From an uncultured Phascolarctobacterium sp. (GTDB lineage: Bacteria; Bacillota; Negativicutes; Acidaminococcales; Acidaminococcaceae), in assembly GCA_905207485.1 (NCBI GenBank), contig CAJLLL010000005.1, forward strand, positions 1 to 54,547: a stretch of 54,547 nucleotides of DNA, given 5' to 3'. The translations under genes were made by a program, and so were the position numbers. Numbering within the stretch: position 1 is the first letter of the stretch; the number at the start of each line of letters is the position of its first letter. Positions 15,171 through 23,554 of this stretch are shown one piece after another. Below the pieces are notes generated by a model. The model did no database searches. It was not told the DNA's origin and was given only the letters and a program-made list of their open reading frames with translations.

Positions 15171-15866
15171 ATGGCAAAAGAATGTCGCAATGGAACCAAA
15201 GAAGAAGTTTTAAAACTCGTGGATAATGCGTTAGACAACGGCAATTCCATAATTATCGCAGTTAAAACTGGAGAGAAAAATATGTCTCTGATGTGTGCCG
15301 GAAATCCTGTATTTGCGGTTCCGACAGTACAAAAAATCGTAGAGGATATTATAGTTCCTGTTGCAAACGGCAAGCTGGGAATCAAAGCAAATCAGCTTGA
15401 AATGATGGCTGCTATGACAAAATTTAATAATGCCGTCAACGAAATGATTGACGCAGTTGTTAATGAACTGGAAATAGCAGAATTTGCACATAAAACAGAG
15501 GAAAAATGTGCAGAATCTATACAAAAAAACGCGGAAAAATGTGAAATAGAATCTTCCGACAAAGTATGCGGAGATGACCCGACTTTAAAGGAAAGTGTGC
15601 AAAGACTTAAACAGCAAACACTTAACTGGTTGCGTGGCGAAGGGCAAACTTGCGATGGTGCTTCGTTTATTGGCATAAATCATGATACACGTTCTGTTGT
15701 GAATTTTAGCGCATTGTCCCCAGATGATATTCCGGTAGCCATTGCAACATTACTTTCGGAGGCTAAGGCGCATGGATTGCCGACCGACATTGTTATTGCT
15801 ACTGCCAAACATTATTATAAGCAAGCAAATGTAAAAGTTGAAGCCGTTGAGGTGGAAAATGATTGA
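15171..15866 (+). CDS. Phage protein with possible two copies of the paralogue domain
   Basis: 231 residues. The N-terminal ~95 residues have the same layout as the 98-residue protein just upstream (SIIIAVKTGEKNMSLMCAG, then helices). A charged Cys-containing linker follows (about 105-145). The C-terminal ~85 residues (ASFIGINHDTRSVVNFSAL, then IPVAIATLLSEAKAHG) again look like strand-turn-strand-helix. I read it as a fused double copy; the resemblance is weak and judged by eye. It overlaps the exonuclease gene by 8 bases. Confidence 0.65.
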   Translation: MAKECRNGTKEEVLKLVDNALDNGNSIIIAVKTGEKNMSLMCAGNPVFAVPTVQKIVEDIIVPVANGKLGIKANQLEMMAAMTKFNNAVNEMIDAVVNELEIAEFAHKTEEKCAESIQKNAEKCEIESSDKVCGDDPTLKESVQRLKQQTLNWLRGEGQTCDGASFIGINHDTRSVVNFSALSPDDIPVAIATLLSEAKAHGLPTDIVIATAKHYYKQANVKVEAVEVEND

Positions 15867-16812
15867 CCTTGTAATGACAGCCGAGGAAATGCAAAAAAAC
15901 CATCAGGGTTGGTTGGATTTACGCCGGAATTATATTGGCGGCAGTGATGCCGCCGTTGTGGCCGGTGTGAATACACATCGCAGCCCTTTCCAACTTTGGT
16001 TGGAAAAGACAGGGCAGTCCGAACCTGAGGATTTAAGCGGGAACATGCGCGTTTGGTTTGGCGCAGAAGCAGAGGAAATAGTTGCCAAGAGATTTTGTAT
16101 GGATAATGACAAAAAAGTGCGCAGAACCGGCGTGTATGTAAATAGTAAATATCCTTGGGCCTGTGCTTCTATTGACCGTATGGTTGTTGGCGAAAACAGC
16201 TTTTTGGAGTGTAAAACCAGCAGTAGTTATTTTAAAGACCGCTGGGCAGACGACCAAGTTCCGGATGCCTACTACCTGCAAGTTCTGCATTATATGACCG
16301 TAATGGAAATGGACTACTGTTATATGGCTTGCTTATTTGACAATGGTGCCGACTACATTACCCGCGTAGTGGAATTTAACCAAGCTGATAGCGATGCGCT
16401 GATGGAGATGGAACGCAAGTTCATGGAAGAAAACATTAAAGGCGGCAAGTTGCCTGCGGCAGATGCCAGCGAAGCCTGCGCTAAAGCTATTGTAGCTAAA
16501 TTTCCGGGTGGCGAAACCGAGGCGATAGAGCTGGAAGAAAAATTTGATATTTTATGTCGGGACATTAAAGACCTTGAAAAATCCGAAAAGGAAATTAAAA
16601 AGGTTATTGACCAAAAGAAAAATCAGCTTCGGATGGCTATGGGCAACAATGAGTTTGGACGTACATCGGGTTGGAATGTGTGGTACAACACAATAAACAA
16701 AGCACCGGTGTTTGACCGAGAGCAATTTGAGCGCGATTATCCCGGTGTGTATGAAAAATACTTAATTAGAGGAACTCGCAGAAATCTTAGGTTCACAGAA
16801 AGGAAGTCTTAA
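15859..16812 (+). CDS. YqaJ-family recombination exonuclease
   Basis: 317 residues from the ATG at 15859, with GAGGTG 3-4 bases upstream. It is a lambda-exonuclease-like nuclease: N-terminal WLDLRRNYIGGSDAA, the middle WFGAEAEEIVAKRF, the metal-binding Asp in ACASIDRM, and FLECKTSS with its Glu-x-Lys, followed by YYLQVLHYM. A coiled-coil (LCRDIKDLEKSEKEIKKVI) precedes the C-terminus. Paired with RecT just downstream, it resects double-strand ends for single-strand annealing recombination. Confidence 0.93.
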   Translation: MIDLVMTAEEMQKNHQGWLDLRRNYIGGSDAAVVAGVNTHRSPFQLWLEKTGQSEPEDLSGNMRVWFGAEAEEIVAKRFCMDNDKKVRRTGVYVNSKYPWACASIDRMVVGENSFLECKTSSSYFKDRWADDQVPDAYYLQVLHYMTVMEMDYCYMACLFDNGADYITRVVEFNQADSDALMEMERKFMEENIKGGKLPAADASEACAKAIVAKFPGGETEAIELEEKFDILCRDIKDLEKSEKEIKKVIDQKKNQLRMAMGNNEFGRTSGWNVWYNTINKAPVFDREQFERDYPGVYEKYLIRGTRRNLRFTERKS

Positions 16813-16814
16813 AA

Positions 16815-17702
16815 ATGGCAAATACTAAAGGCGGATTGCTTACTAAACCCGCAGAAAATAAACCTGCTCAGAGCGGCTCTCAGCTTGCGCTGGGCGCATT
16901 GATTAAGACCGACAGCGTAAAAAAACGCTTTGAAGATATGCTGGGCAAGCGTAGTCCTGCTTTTCTGAGCAGTGTTATGAGCGTTGTTACCAATAACAAT
17001 CTTTTGCAAAAGGCACATCCTCAGACTATTTTGTCAGCAGCTTCTATTGCGGCTTCACTCGACCTGCCGGTTGTGCCGAGTTTAGGACAGGCATATATTG
17101 TGCCATACAAAGGTTCAGCCCAATTCCAGTTAGGGTATAAAGGCTTAATTCAACTTGCAATCCGTAGCCAGATGTACCGCAAAATCAATGTGGTTCCGGT
17201 ATGTGAGGGCGAGATTAGCAAATGGGATAAATTCGATGAACGTGCAACTTTTGGCGAACAGAAGTCCGAAAAGGTAATTGGTTATTACGCTTATTTTGAA
17301 TTGCTGAATGGCTTTAGAAAGGCAAGCTATTGGACAAAAGAGCGAGTTACGGCACATGCTAAACGCTTTAGTAAATCGTTCGGCAGTGGTCCTTGGCAGA
17401 CTGATTACGAGAAAATGGCAATGAAAACAGTATTGATGGATATGCTTCGCACTTGGGGACCGCTTTCCATCGAAATGCAGACGGCTATTGAACAGGACGA
17501 TGTGTTGAATAGCGAATACGATACTGGCGGCGATGTAGAAATTGAAACCACGGAAGTTGATGTAGAAGTTATGCCAGAAGGAAATTATCCGCTTGGAGAA
17601 AATGTGAAGATGGCTGATGGCAATGTATCTGTTGAGAAGACAGAGAAAGCGTTTGGAGACGATGAATTTAGCGCAGAAGAAATAGCGGAATCTGAACAAT
17701 AA
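16815..17702 (+). CDS. recT: RecT-family single-strand annealing protein
   Basis: 295 residues. The RecT core spans about residues 40-220, with HPQTILSAASIAASLDLPV, AYIVPYKGSAQFQLGYKG and the aromatic KASYWTKERV region, then MDMLRTWGPLS. The C-terminus is acidic and variable. It anneals complementary single strands produced by the exonuclease encoded 2 bases upstream. Confidence 0.95.
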   Translation: MANTKGGLLTKPAENKPAQSGSQLALGALIKTDSVKKRFEDMLGKRSPAFLSSVMSVVTNNNLLQKAHPQTILSAASIAASLDLPVVPSLGQAYIVPYKGSAQFQLGYKGLIQLAIRSQMYRKINVVPVCEGEISKWDKFDERATFGEQKSEKVIGYYAYFELLNGFRKASYWTKERVTAHAKRFSKSFGSGPWQTDYEKMAMKTVLMDMLRTWGPLSIEMQTAIEQDDVLNSEYDTGGDVEIETTEVDVEVMPEGNYPLGENVKMADGNVSVEKTEKAFGDDEFSAEEIAESEQ

Positions 17703-17710
17703 CACAATAT

Positions 17711-17738
17711 ATAGTGGGTGGTTGGTGCCGCCCACTAT
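17711..17738 (+). other. Hairpin between recT and the next gene
   Basis: ATAGTGGG-GG pairs with CC-CCCACTAT around TTGGTG, an almost perfect stem of 10 pairs plus one mismatch. It starts 8 bases after the recT stop and is not followed by a T run, so it is more likely a stabilising or processing structure than a terminator. Confidence 0.6.
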
Positions 17739-17757
17739 TAAAGCAGGAGGGGAAATA

Positions 17758-18060
17758 ATGGGCAACAAAAAACTCGAAAAACAGATTAATAAACTTGAAG
17801 AATTTATGCGAAAAAAGACTGATGTTAGAAAATCTCGGATGACATTGGACGTATCTTTGACCGAATGGGCCGCTTTAGTATCTACTGCTGTGCAAGTCGC
17901 ACGCACTAATTACAAGGTCCCCGAAGAACATGCAGAAGCCGTCAGTAAGTTCTTTTCCGAGTATCAACAGGCTTTGACCACAATTTTGACGCTGCCTCCT
18001 GAACTTAAAAAAGTAGCTATGATTCCCGGCATGGATGCTGCAAAAGAGAACGGATTTTAA
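17758..18060 (+). CDS. Hypothetical phage protein
   Basis: 100 residues from the ATG at 17758 (AGGAGGGG upstream). Basic N-terminal helix (KKLEKQINKLEEFMRKKTDV), then a mostly helical remainder. No family recognised. It lies between recT and the replication organiser. Confidence 0.7.
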   Translation: MGNKKLEKQINKLEEFMRKKTDVRKSRMTLDVSLTEWAALVSTAVQVARTNYKVPEEHAEAVSKFFSEYQQALTTILTLPPELKKVAMIPGMDAAKENGF

Positions 18061-18076
18061 AGGCAGGCAATAGCCG

Positions 18077-18961
18077 ATGAACGGTTATTTTAAAATCCAC
18101 AGGTCACTTTTTAAAAGTGCCGTTTGGGTTGGAATGACACATTTACAAAGAATTGTGCTGATAACGATGCTGGGGTTGGCCTGTTGGAAAGAAACAGAAG
18201 CTGTATTGAAAAGCGGCAAAAAGATAAAGCTGATGCCCGGACAATTTGTTGCAACCGCAAAGGAAATTGAAGATGCCTGTAACAGTGGGGCTGACAAATC
18301 AATAACGCGAAAGGTTGTTCGCAGGGCCATCGAACAGTTAAAAAATGTCGGTTTTGCGGCCATCAGCAGGGCCAGCACTAAGACCAACGATGGATATGTC
18401 GTAACCATAGTAAATTGGGGCCTCTATCAAGTTGAGGAAAACAATGAGGGCCATCAGCAGGGCCAGCAACAGGGCCATCGGTGGGCCATCAAACAGCCTT
18501 TTCAGGGCCATCCTACTAATATAAAAGAAAAAAGAGAAGAAGGGGAAGAAGTATATATACCCCCCTATAATCCCCCCGCAGACACTGAGTTATCCACAGA
18601 CGATAATTGCGAACAACTAAAGCCTGATAAACCTAAACGTAAGGCAAAGCCAAAATCTGAAAAGGTACAGTTTGCGGAGTTTGTATGGTTGACCAACGAG
18701 CAGTATGAAGCTCTGCTGTGCAGGGTAGGAAGCCGGGAGGCTGTTGATTGGTGCATAAACAAACTCGATGGCTATAAGGCATCTAAAAACGGCAGGGCAA
18801 CGTACAGGGATGACTACAAGGCCATCCTGCGATGGGTGATAGATGCGTACCACGAAAGTCAACAACGTGGCAATAGGCAAATTCCGCAACGGCTAAAAGG
18901 AACACAGCCTGATGTATACGAGATGGCTTTAAAGGCGCAAAGACTTTTGGACGGAGAGTGA
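18077..18961 (+). CDS. Phage replication organiser (initiator)
   Basis: 294 residues. The N-terminal ~115 residues are a winged-helix domain typical of phage initiators (FKIHRSLFKSAVWVGMTHLQ, GQFVATAKEIEDA, then VVRRAIEQLKNVGF and VTIVNWGLYQ). A Gln/His-rich linker is encoded by DNA repeats, followed by a charged stretch. The C-terminal domain (YRDDYKAILRWVIDAYHES) probably contacts the helicase loader. The linker-encoding repeats at 18.3-18.5 kb look like the origin, as in lambda O. The next gene is a helicase loader. Confidence 0.85.
   Translation: MNGYFKIHRSLFKSAVWVGMTHLQRIVLITMLGLACWKETEAVLKSGKKIKLMPGQFVATAKEIEDACNSGADKSITRKVVRRAIEQLKNVGFAAISRASTKTNDGYVVTIVNWGLYQVEENNEGHQQGQQQGHRWAIKQPFQGHPTNIKEKREEGEEVYIPPYNPPADTELSTDDNCEQLKPDKPKRKAKPKSEKVQFAEFVWLTNEQYEALLCRVGSREAVDWCINKLDGYKASKNGRATYRDDYKAILRWVIDAYHESQQRGNRQIPQRLKGTQPDVYEMALKAQRLLDGE
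18324..18512 (+). repeat. GGGCCATC iterons: putative replication origin inside the initiator gene
   Basis: The octamer GGGCCATC or one-base variants occurs at 18324, 18358 (GGCCATC), 18369 (GGGCCAGC), 18448, 18460 (GGGCCAGC), 18472, 18483 and 18505. Five copies lie within 65 bases at 18448-18512. An AT-rich stretch follows (TACTAATATAAAAGAAAAAAG near 18514). Repeats inside the initiator gene plus adjacent AT-rich DNA is the classic lambda-type origin layout. The repeats also encode the Gly-His-Gln linker of the protein. Confidence 0.72.
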
Positions 18962-18965
18962 AAGA

Positions 18966-19709
18966 ATGACTGGACAGAAACAAGATAAACCATCGCCGCA
19001 CATGAAGTCGATAGCCACACTGTTTGCTGCTTTTGGGCAGGCAGGAGATTATCAGCGGATGGCGGTTTATGCCAAAATATTGGGCGATTATCCGTCGGAG
19101 CTACTGTCGAAAGCAGTGAACAAGGCGCTGCTTGAAAGCAAATTTTTGCCGAGTATCAGTGAGATTGCTGGGTCGTGTGAGAAATTGCTGGAAGCGGTAG
19201 ATGATAGCAACCGGATTAAAAGTTGGGACGAAGCGTGGGCTGAAATACAGAAACAGATGCAAGATGCTTTTGTTTATAAAAAACCTGTGTTTTCGACACC
19301 GGAAATAGAGCAGGCGGCGATGGCGTTTGGGTGGATTGCTCTTTGCGAAACACTTACAAGTGACATGCCAACTGTTCGGGCGCAGGTAAGACGATTTTAC
19401 GAAGATGCCTGTGCCCGAAGCCGGGAACGTAAAAACAACGCAAAGGTTTTGGGCAGGGCAATACCATCGGCAATCAAAAACGAAGCGGAACCTGAAACGC
19501 TTGATGAATACGAGAAAGCATACAAACGGCTATATGGGCAAGCCGCAAAATCGCCCACAGACGCTTTTAAATCCTTTGGGCAAGACAAGTATACCCAAAA
19601 CGATAAAAAACAGCAGAAATTGGCAAATCCTTTAGCGAGAGCGGCAATAAAACATATTGCAAAGGGTAAGGATTTTAAAACAGAAACGGAGATAGGTAAA
19701 AATGGCTAA
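18966..19709 (+). CDS. Helicase loader, G39P/DnaC-inhibitor-like
   Basis: 247 residues. The N-terminus (LFAAFGQAGDYQRMAVYAKI, LGDYPSELLSKAV, LPSISEIAGSCEKLL) matches the helical domain of phage SPP1 G39P-type loaders, which bring the replicative helicase to the initiator-bound origin. It is longer than G39P and has a basic C-terminus. No Walker A motif is visible, so it is not a DnaC-type AAA loader. It overlaps the next gene by 8 bases. Confidence 0.72.
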   Translation: MTGQKQDKPSPHMKSIATLFAAFGQAGDYQRMAVYAKILGDYPSELLSKAVNKALLESKFLPSISEIAGSCEKLLEAVDDSNRIKSWDEAWAEIQKQMQDAFVYKKPVFSTPEIEQAAMAFGWIALCETLTSDMPTVRAQVRRFYEDACARSRERKNNAKVLGRAIPSAIKNEAEPETLDEYEKAYKRLYGQAAKSPTDAFKSFGQDKYTQNDKKQQKLANPLARAAIKHIAKGKDFKTETEIGKNG

Positions 19710-20037
19710 AAAATTTGTGGATGCAGATACCAAAAAACGTCAAATTGGCGAGTTTGAAAAAGCACTGAATAACTTTGGCGCAGTAGAGTCTTTTTGTTTT
19801 GTTGTAAATACGGAACAGGGCACTTCGATTGGTGTAAAAGTTGCCGAAGGCGGCATTTGGGAAGCGGGAAATTTGGCGTTGGAGTTTCTTGGCAGCATAG
19901 GGCAACATGCGGATGAAGCTGATTTCAGAAAGTTGTGTATGGCGCTTTCAGACCAGTTAATAAAACTGCCAAGGCTGGTGCGTGAGGCGAAAGCGGCGGA
20001 GGCAGGTGAGAAGGTTGACAAAAATAAACTGTCTTGA
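19702..20037 (+). CDS. Small phage protein, paralogue family copy 3
   Basis: 111 residues. Layout matches the proteins at 14871 and 20812: starts MAKK, a helix, a core FCFVVNTEQGTSIGVKV with strand-turn-strand, then helices (GNLALEFLGSIGQ) and a basic tail. Function unknown. It lies directly after the helicase loader and overlaps it. Confidence 0.72.
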   Translation: MAKKFVDADTKKRQIGEFEKALNNFGAVESFCFVVNTEQGTSIGVKVAEGGIWEAGNLALEFLGSIGQHADEADFRKLCMALSDQLIKLPRLVREAKAAEAGEKVDKNKLS

Positions 20038-20422
20038 ATGTTATAGGTTGCAGCATTGTGGTGGCACGACATACTATTGCCCATTTTTTGACATCCAGCC
20101 GTGTTGTCGCGGTGAACACTATATAGCGAAACCTGAAAGCGAAAAAAGGAGTCGCTTGGGTGTCCGCCTTGAAGGGACTAAATCATTAATAACCGCTGGC
20201 TTGCTGCCTAAAATTCCAAAGTTTATTCCGCCTAAAAAACAAATAAAAGAAGGCGCTGTAAATTGGGAACAGTATCACAAGCAAATTTTTGATTTGTTGA
20301 ACGGAGGGTATACGGTTACTGCTACTGCAAGGGAACTTGGATTAACTCCATCTGCTGTGCGTGGTTATGTGCAGCGTTATCCTGCATATCCTCTAAAGCG
20401 AGGTGGCGGAATTGGAGTTTGA
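20015..20422 (+). CDS. Zinc-finger plus helix-turn-helix protein
   Basis: 135 residues from TTG at 20015, preceded by AGGTGAG; it overlaps the end of the previous gene. The N-terminus is Cys-rich (NCLECYRLQHC then YYCPFFDIQPCC, about residues 4-33). The C-terminus holds a helix-turn-helix (TVTATARELGLTPSAVRGYV). Probably a DNA-binding regulator; family unknown. Confidence 0.65.
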   Translation: MTKINCLECYRLQHCGGTTYYCPFFDIQPCCRGEHYIAKPESEKRSRLGVRLEGTKSLITAGLLPKIPKFIPPKKQIKEGAVNWEQYHKQIFDLLNGGYTVTATARELGLTPSAVRGYVQRYPAYPLKRGGGIGV

Positions 20423-20831
20423 TTACGAAAAAGCCGTAGAGACTGCACAGGAATTTAAAAAACTACTGAACAACGCTAAACAGATTATGTCGATGTGTGA
20501 GGCGGAAATAGTGGAGGCTGATAAGGCTTTTGGAGATATTAGGCATTATTGTGAATTGCATTACAGTAGTGACCGCAAGAAGCAACGTGAGGTTTGCAAG
20601 TTGATACACAAATATAGCAATCAAAGGCGCTTTGCCAAAGATGTGCAGGCCATAATGCAGCCGCTTGCTGATTTTGTAGAAAGTGCAGGGCAGGCCAAAG
20701 GCAATTTGGAGTTTTGCATAAACAATATGAAAAAAGAGCTTAACCGCATAAATGGCGAGCGTGTATATGTTCCAAGGGTGTTGAATGAATTATTTAAGGA
20801 GGACGAAGATAATGGCAAAATTGGAAGCTGA
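20412..20831 (+). CDS. Hypothetical helical phage protein
   Basis: About 139 residues; starts possible at GTG 20403 or TTG 20412, the latter with GAGGTGG 5 bases upstream. Predicted to be nearly all helical, with coiled-coil character (EFKKLLNNAKQIMSMCEAEI). No family recognised. It overlaps the previous and next genes, as usual in this operon. Confidence 0.65.
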   Translation: MEFDYEKAVETAQEFKKLLNNAKQIMSMCEAEIVEADKAFGDIRHYCELHYSSDRKKQREVCKLIHKYSNQRRFAKDVQAIMQPLADFVESAGQAKGNLEFCINNMKKELNRINGERVYVPRVLNELFKEDEDNGKIGS

Positions 20832-21135
20832 AAAAGTAAATGAAGTATTACAAGATATACAAGAGCGCGTAAACAGAATTGGTAAAGATAATCTTGAAGG
20901 GTTGTTGATTGTGACGAATACGGAGGATGAAATTGGGTGCAATCTTAACGGAAGCGCGGCAAGTTTGGAAGAAATGCTTGCGGCTGTTGTTGAAGGATTG
21001 AGCGATTTTGCTTATTATTCTGATTTCAGTAAAGAGATGGCTATTGAAATGATTTGTCACAGCATAAAAATGCGTGCGCTGTCAAGCTGTCAAATTGTGA
21101 GTAGTATGTCAGAAAGTAGCAAAAATCTAAAGTAA
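20812..21135 (+). CDS. Small phage protein, paralogue family copy 4
   Basis: 107 residues from the ATG at 20812 (AAGGAGG upstream). Same layout as the proteins at 14871 and 19702: MAK start, N-terminal helix, core EGLLIVTNTEDEIGCNLNG, then helices LEEMLAAVVEGLSDF and MAIEMICHSIKMR. Function unknown. Confidence 0.72.
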   Translation: MAKLEAEKVNEVLQDIQERVNRIGKDNLEGLLIVTNTEDEIGCNLNGSAASLEEMLAAVVEGLSDFAYYSDFSKEMAIEMICHSIKMRALSSCQIVSSMSESSKNLK

Positions 21136-21148
21136 GGGGGCGCGGATT

Positions 21149-21646
21149 ATGGCATTAGGGCAAATGAAGAAGGTTGCCAAAATGTTTGGTGTAGAACTTA
21201 ACGAATGGTTTAAGCTAAGGCGCATCGTAGACCAAAAATGCTTAAAAGATACTTACATTTTTACCAAAAATGGCTTTTGGGGCAAAGTGGAAGGCGGCAA
21301 AATGTGCTATAACGTCGGTGCTACGACTTGGCAGTTTTTGCTGACCGGCGACTATGAGGTTGTAAAAATAGAGAAAGAACGCTGTTATGTGGTGACGTTT
21401 AGGCAATGTAAACCTTGCCTGCTCAATAAAGAAATGGTTGTTTTTGCAAAGTCTGAAAGCGAGGCCGTAGACAAGGCCATTAAGTTGATAGACCCAATGG
21501 AACTTATGAGTGCCGAGCCTAAAGGCATATATGCCGACAAAGCGATGTATTGTAAGCACTGCGACAAAGCGTGGGTGATTAAGGCAGATGGTCCTTATAA
21601 ATATTGCCCAGACTGCGGTTGCAGGCTAATGGAGAAAGAAGAATGA
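21149..21646 (+). CDS. Phage protein with C-terminal zinc ribbon
   Basis: 165 residues. The N-terminal part contains FTKNGFWGKVEGG, a small beta region. The last 30 residues form a Cys4 zinc ribbon (YCKHCDKAW then YCPDCGCRL). The same C-terminal module closes the proteins at 22139, 23112 and 23585, each with a different N-terminus. Function unknown. Confidence 0.75.
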   Translation: MALGQMKKVAKMFGVELNEWFKLRRIVDQKCLKDTYIFTKNGFWGKVEGGKMCYNVGATTWQFLLTGDYEVVKIEKERCYVVTFRQCKPCLLNKEMVVFAKSESEAVDKAIKLIDPMELMSAEPKGIYADKAMYCKHCDKAWVIKADGPYKYCPDCGCRLMEKEE

Positions 21647-22152
21647 GCAAAGTTAAGCTGCCGACAGCAGAATACATAGAAATAGTGGAACGCGGCACCA
21701 ATGGTAAAACGATTTACGTTCACGCCGATAATCTTGGGTTCCCGGATAATTTTGCCGAAAAGATTTTGAGTTACGAAGAAATGAAGCGCAAATTGGCTGA
21801 CTTTGGTAATGCGGGCGAGGTGCACACCTACTGCTACAACTTCTTTAACAGCAAGCTCACCGAGGATTACACGGTGATTTTCGTAAACAAGCATGGCATC
21901 CAGATTTGCTTGAATGATGTTTTGCTTAAACGCGACCCGCGTTTCCAGTTTTGCAAAGAGTACCGCTATGGGCACAATTTTCCCAAAATCATTACTGCTG
22001 ACGGCAGTGATTTTGATACCGACATTTCGTGGGATTGGTATTTTAACGAAATGTACATACCAGCGGGCAGCCCTTTTTATAAGCGGATGGAACGTGCGGT
22101 GTTGGCTCAGACGGCAAACAATCAAGAAGGTGGTAAAAATGAAACTGATTGA
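21643..22152 (+). CDS. Hypothetical phage protein
   Basis: 169 residues from the ATG at 21643, overlapping the previous stop. Contains EYIEIVERGTNGKTIYVHAD and, near the C-terminus, SWDWYFNEMYIPAGS. No motif allows a function. RBS GAGAAAGAAG. Confidence 0.7.
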   Translation: MSKVKLPTAEYIEIVERGTNGKTIYVHADNLGFPDNFAEKILSYEEMKRKLADFGNAGEVHTYCYNFFNSKLTEDYTVIFVNKHGIQICLNDVLLKRDPRFQFCKEYRYGHNFPKIITADGSDFDTDISWDWYFNEMYIPAGSPFYKRMERAVLAQTANNQEGGKNETD

Positions 22153-22468
22153 GCTTGAAGCTGTAAAAAAGATATACGTTCAATTAAAACGTGAGTATGA
22201 CCCACATCGACGATATATTCCAGACGAATGGGCTGATGGAGTGAATCAAGGCATAGATGCTTTTGAATACGAAATTAGCGAGTTGCCTATTATCGAAGAA
22301 CGCAAGCACGGGCATTGGATTGAGTTAAATCCACCTGATGAGCAAAACAATTTTATAAAATGCAGTGTTTGCGGTAGCCGGTTTGGGCTTTATAGCCAAG
22401 ATAATTACTGCCAAAACTGCGGCGCAAAAATGGACGAGCAGGAGGCAAACAATGAAAATACTTTGTGA
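22139..22468 (+). CDS. Phage protein with C-terminal zinc ribbon
   Basis: 109 residues from the ATG at 22139. The N-terminal helical region (about 1-55) includes HRRYIPDEWADGVNQGIDAF, followed by HGHWIE and a Cys4 ribbon (CSVCGSRF then YCQNCGAKM). The HGHWI-to-ribbon arrangement is common in small phage proteins of Bacillota; function unknown. Confidence 0.75.
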   Translation: MKLIELEAVKKIYVQLKREYDPHRRYIPDEWADGVNQGIDAFEYEISELPIIEERKHGHWIELNPPDEQNNFIKCSVCGSRFGLYSQDNYCQNCGAKMDEQEANNENTL

Positions 22469-22688
22469 AGAACATGACAAATATGGTTCACGCAGGCCGG
22501 CGCGGTATATTTTATCAGTAAAGGTTGACAGCCAAATAATCCACAAGTTACAGCTAAGGATGCGATTTAACCCGGAGCTGGTGTATTACCTTACCAAGCT
22601 GGACGAGAAGCGTAGTGATGAGGAGATTTTGGCGATGTTCGGCAACCAAAAAATGCGTAAAGAACCAAATTTTGTAGTGTTGACTTAG
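22452..22688 (+). CDS. Small hypothetical phage protein
   Basis: 78 residues from the ATG at 22452 (AGGAGG upstream). Basic N-terminus, RYILSVKVDSQIIHKLQLR, and DEKRSDEEILAMFG near the end. Family unknown. It overlaps the previous gene by 17 bases. Confidence 0.65.
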   Translation: MKILCEEHDKYGSRRPARYILSVKVDSQIIHKLQLRMRFNPELVYYLTKLDEKRSDEEILAMFGNQKMRKEPNFVVLT

Positions 22689-22697
22689 GAGGCAATG

Positions 22698-22919
22698 ATG
22701 GACAAAAAGTGGCTGATTGATTGTTGCCAGATGTGCGAGGAATACTGCGGTAAGGAACATGATTACAACGAGTGTAAAGGCTGCCCGGTAATAAAGCTGT
22801 ATCAAAAGTGCAAACGCTTAGAAAACAGATGTAGCGAGCTGGAACTTGCTGCAAGTTACGACAGGGAAAATGCTTGGATAGAGCGCGACAGGCGCGGCTA
22901 CGAAATGGGGGAGTTGTAA
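22698..22919 (+). CDS. Small Cys-rich phage protein
   Basis: 73-74 residues; start at the first or second ATG of 22695/22698 after AGGAGG. Six cysteines in the first 35 residues (CCQMCEEYCGKEHDYNECKG) suggest a metal-binding knuckle, followed by a charged coiled helix. Function unknown. Confidence 0.65.
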   Translation: MDKKWLIDCCQMCEEYCGKEHDYNECKGCPVIKLYQKCKRLENRCSELELAASYDRENAWIERDRRGYEMGEL

Positions 22920-23131
22920 TGGACGCTAAAGCAGCATATTATCAGGCAGAATTACAGATTGCCGCTGGCATACGCAGAATACACAAGGCTTGGAAGTTTT
23001 TGGAAAACCAGCGATTTAATGGCAACAGGGACTGCGATGAAGCAGTTTTTAGAGCATCGGAGGCCATAGACGAAGCAAACAAGGCGCTAAGTGAAGTAAG
23101 GAGGCTGAAACATGACGCCGCAAAGAGCTAA
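22919..23131 (+). CDS. Small helical phage protein
   Basis: 70 residues; its ATG overlaps the stop of the previous gene. Helical throughout (YYQAELQIAAGIRRIHKAWK). Overlaps the next gene by 20 bases. Function unknown. Confidence 0.62.
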   Translation: MDAKAAYYQAELQIAAGIRRIHKAWKFLENQRFNGNRDCDEAVFRASEAIDEANKALSEVRRLKHDAAKS

Positions 23132-23477
23132 ATGGTGGGCAGAATTGCCAAAAGAAGAACGCAAGGTGCGTGAGGAAATATTGCAGGCAAAAAGCAACAT
23201 ACGTTTCGCCAAATTCGAGCTAAATAACCATAACATGATGGGCGCTTTGGTCAGACAGCATTACACCAAAGCAATAGCCCACCAGAAAGTGCTGCTGATG
23301 GCACTAAAAAAACAGATTGCGGCGCGGGTTATCGAAACGGAGATGCTTACCGAAACGGAAGGCGGCTTAAAGAGAGGCGTTATTAGCGTTTGCCCGGCTT
23401 GTAGCATGGCGGTTCGCAAGCAATGGTGCGACTTCCATTGCCCGCTTTGCGGTCAGAAGTTGGAGGGATTGATGTGA
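23112..23477 (+). CDS. Phage protein with C-terminal zinc ribbon
   Basis: 121 residues. It begins MTPQRAKWWAELPKEE, then a helical middle, and ends in the shared Cys4 ribbon (VCPACSMAV then HCPLCGQKL). The N-terminal sequence recurs in a short, apparently broken copy immediately downstream. Function unknown. Confidence 0.7.
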   Translation: MTPQRAKWWAELPKEERKVREEILQAKSNIRFAKFELNNHNMMGALVRQHYTKAIAHQKVLLMALKKQIAARVIETEMLTETEGGLKRGVISVCPACSMAVRKQWCDFHCPLCGQKLEGLM

Positions 23478-23554
23478 CACCGGCAAGGAATAGATGGTGG
23501 TTTGAGATGCCGCTGCGGCAACGTCTGCTTCCTGCGGGACAGATATTGCAGTGA
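23474..23554 (+). pseudogene. Broken short copy of the preceding gene, with ribbon in another frame
   Basis: A GTG-initiated frame of 26 codons begins MTPARNRWWFEMP, like MTPQRAKWWAELP of the previous gene. An overlapping frame (to 23561) encodes RCRCGNVCFLRDRYCSECG, a Cys4 ribbon. This looks like a shortened paralogue whose two parts are now in different frames. Alternatively a 20-residue ribbon peptide starts at the internal TTG. It is too short to be sure. Confidence 0.4.

Noticed and set aside
17145..17906. 253-codon minus-strand frame across recT
   Set aside because: Shadow of recT; no start signals and an implausible Phe/Ser/His-rich composition.
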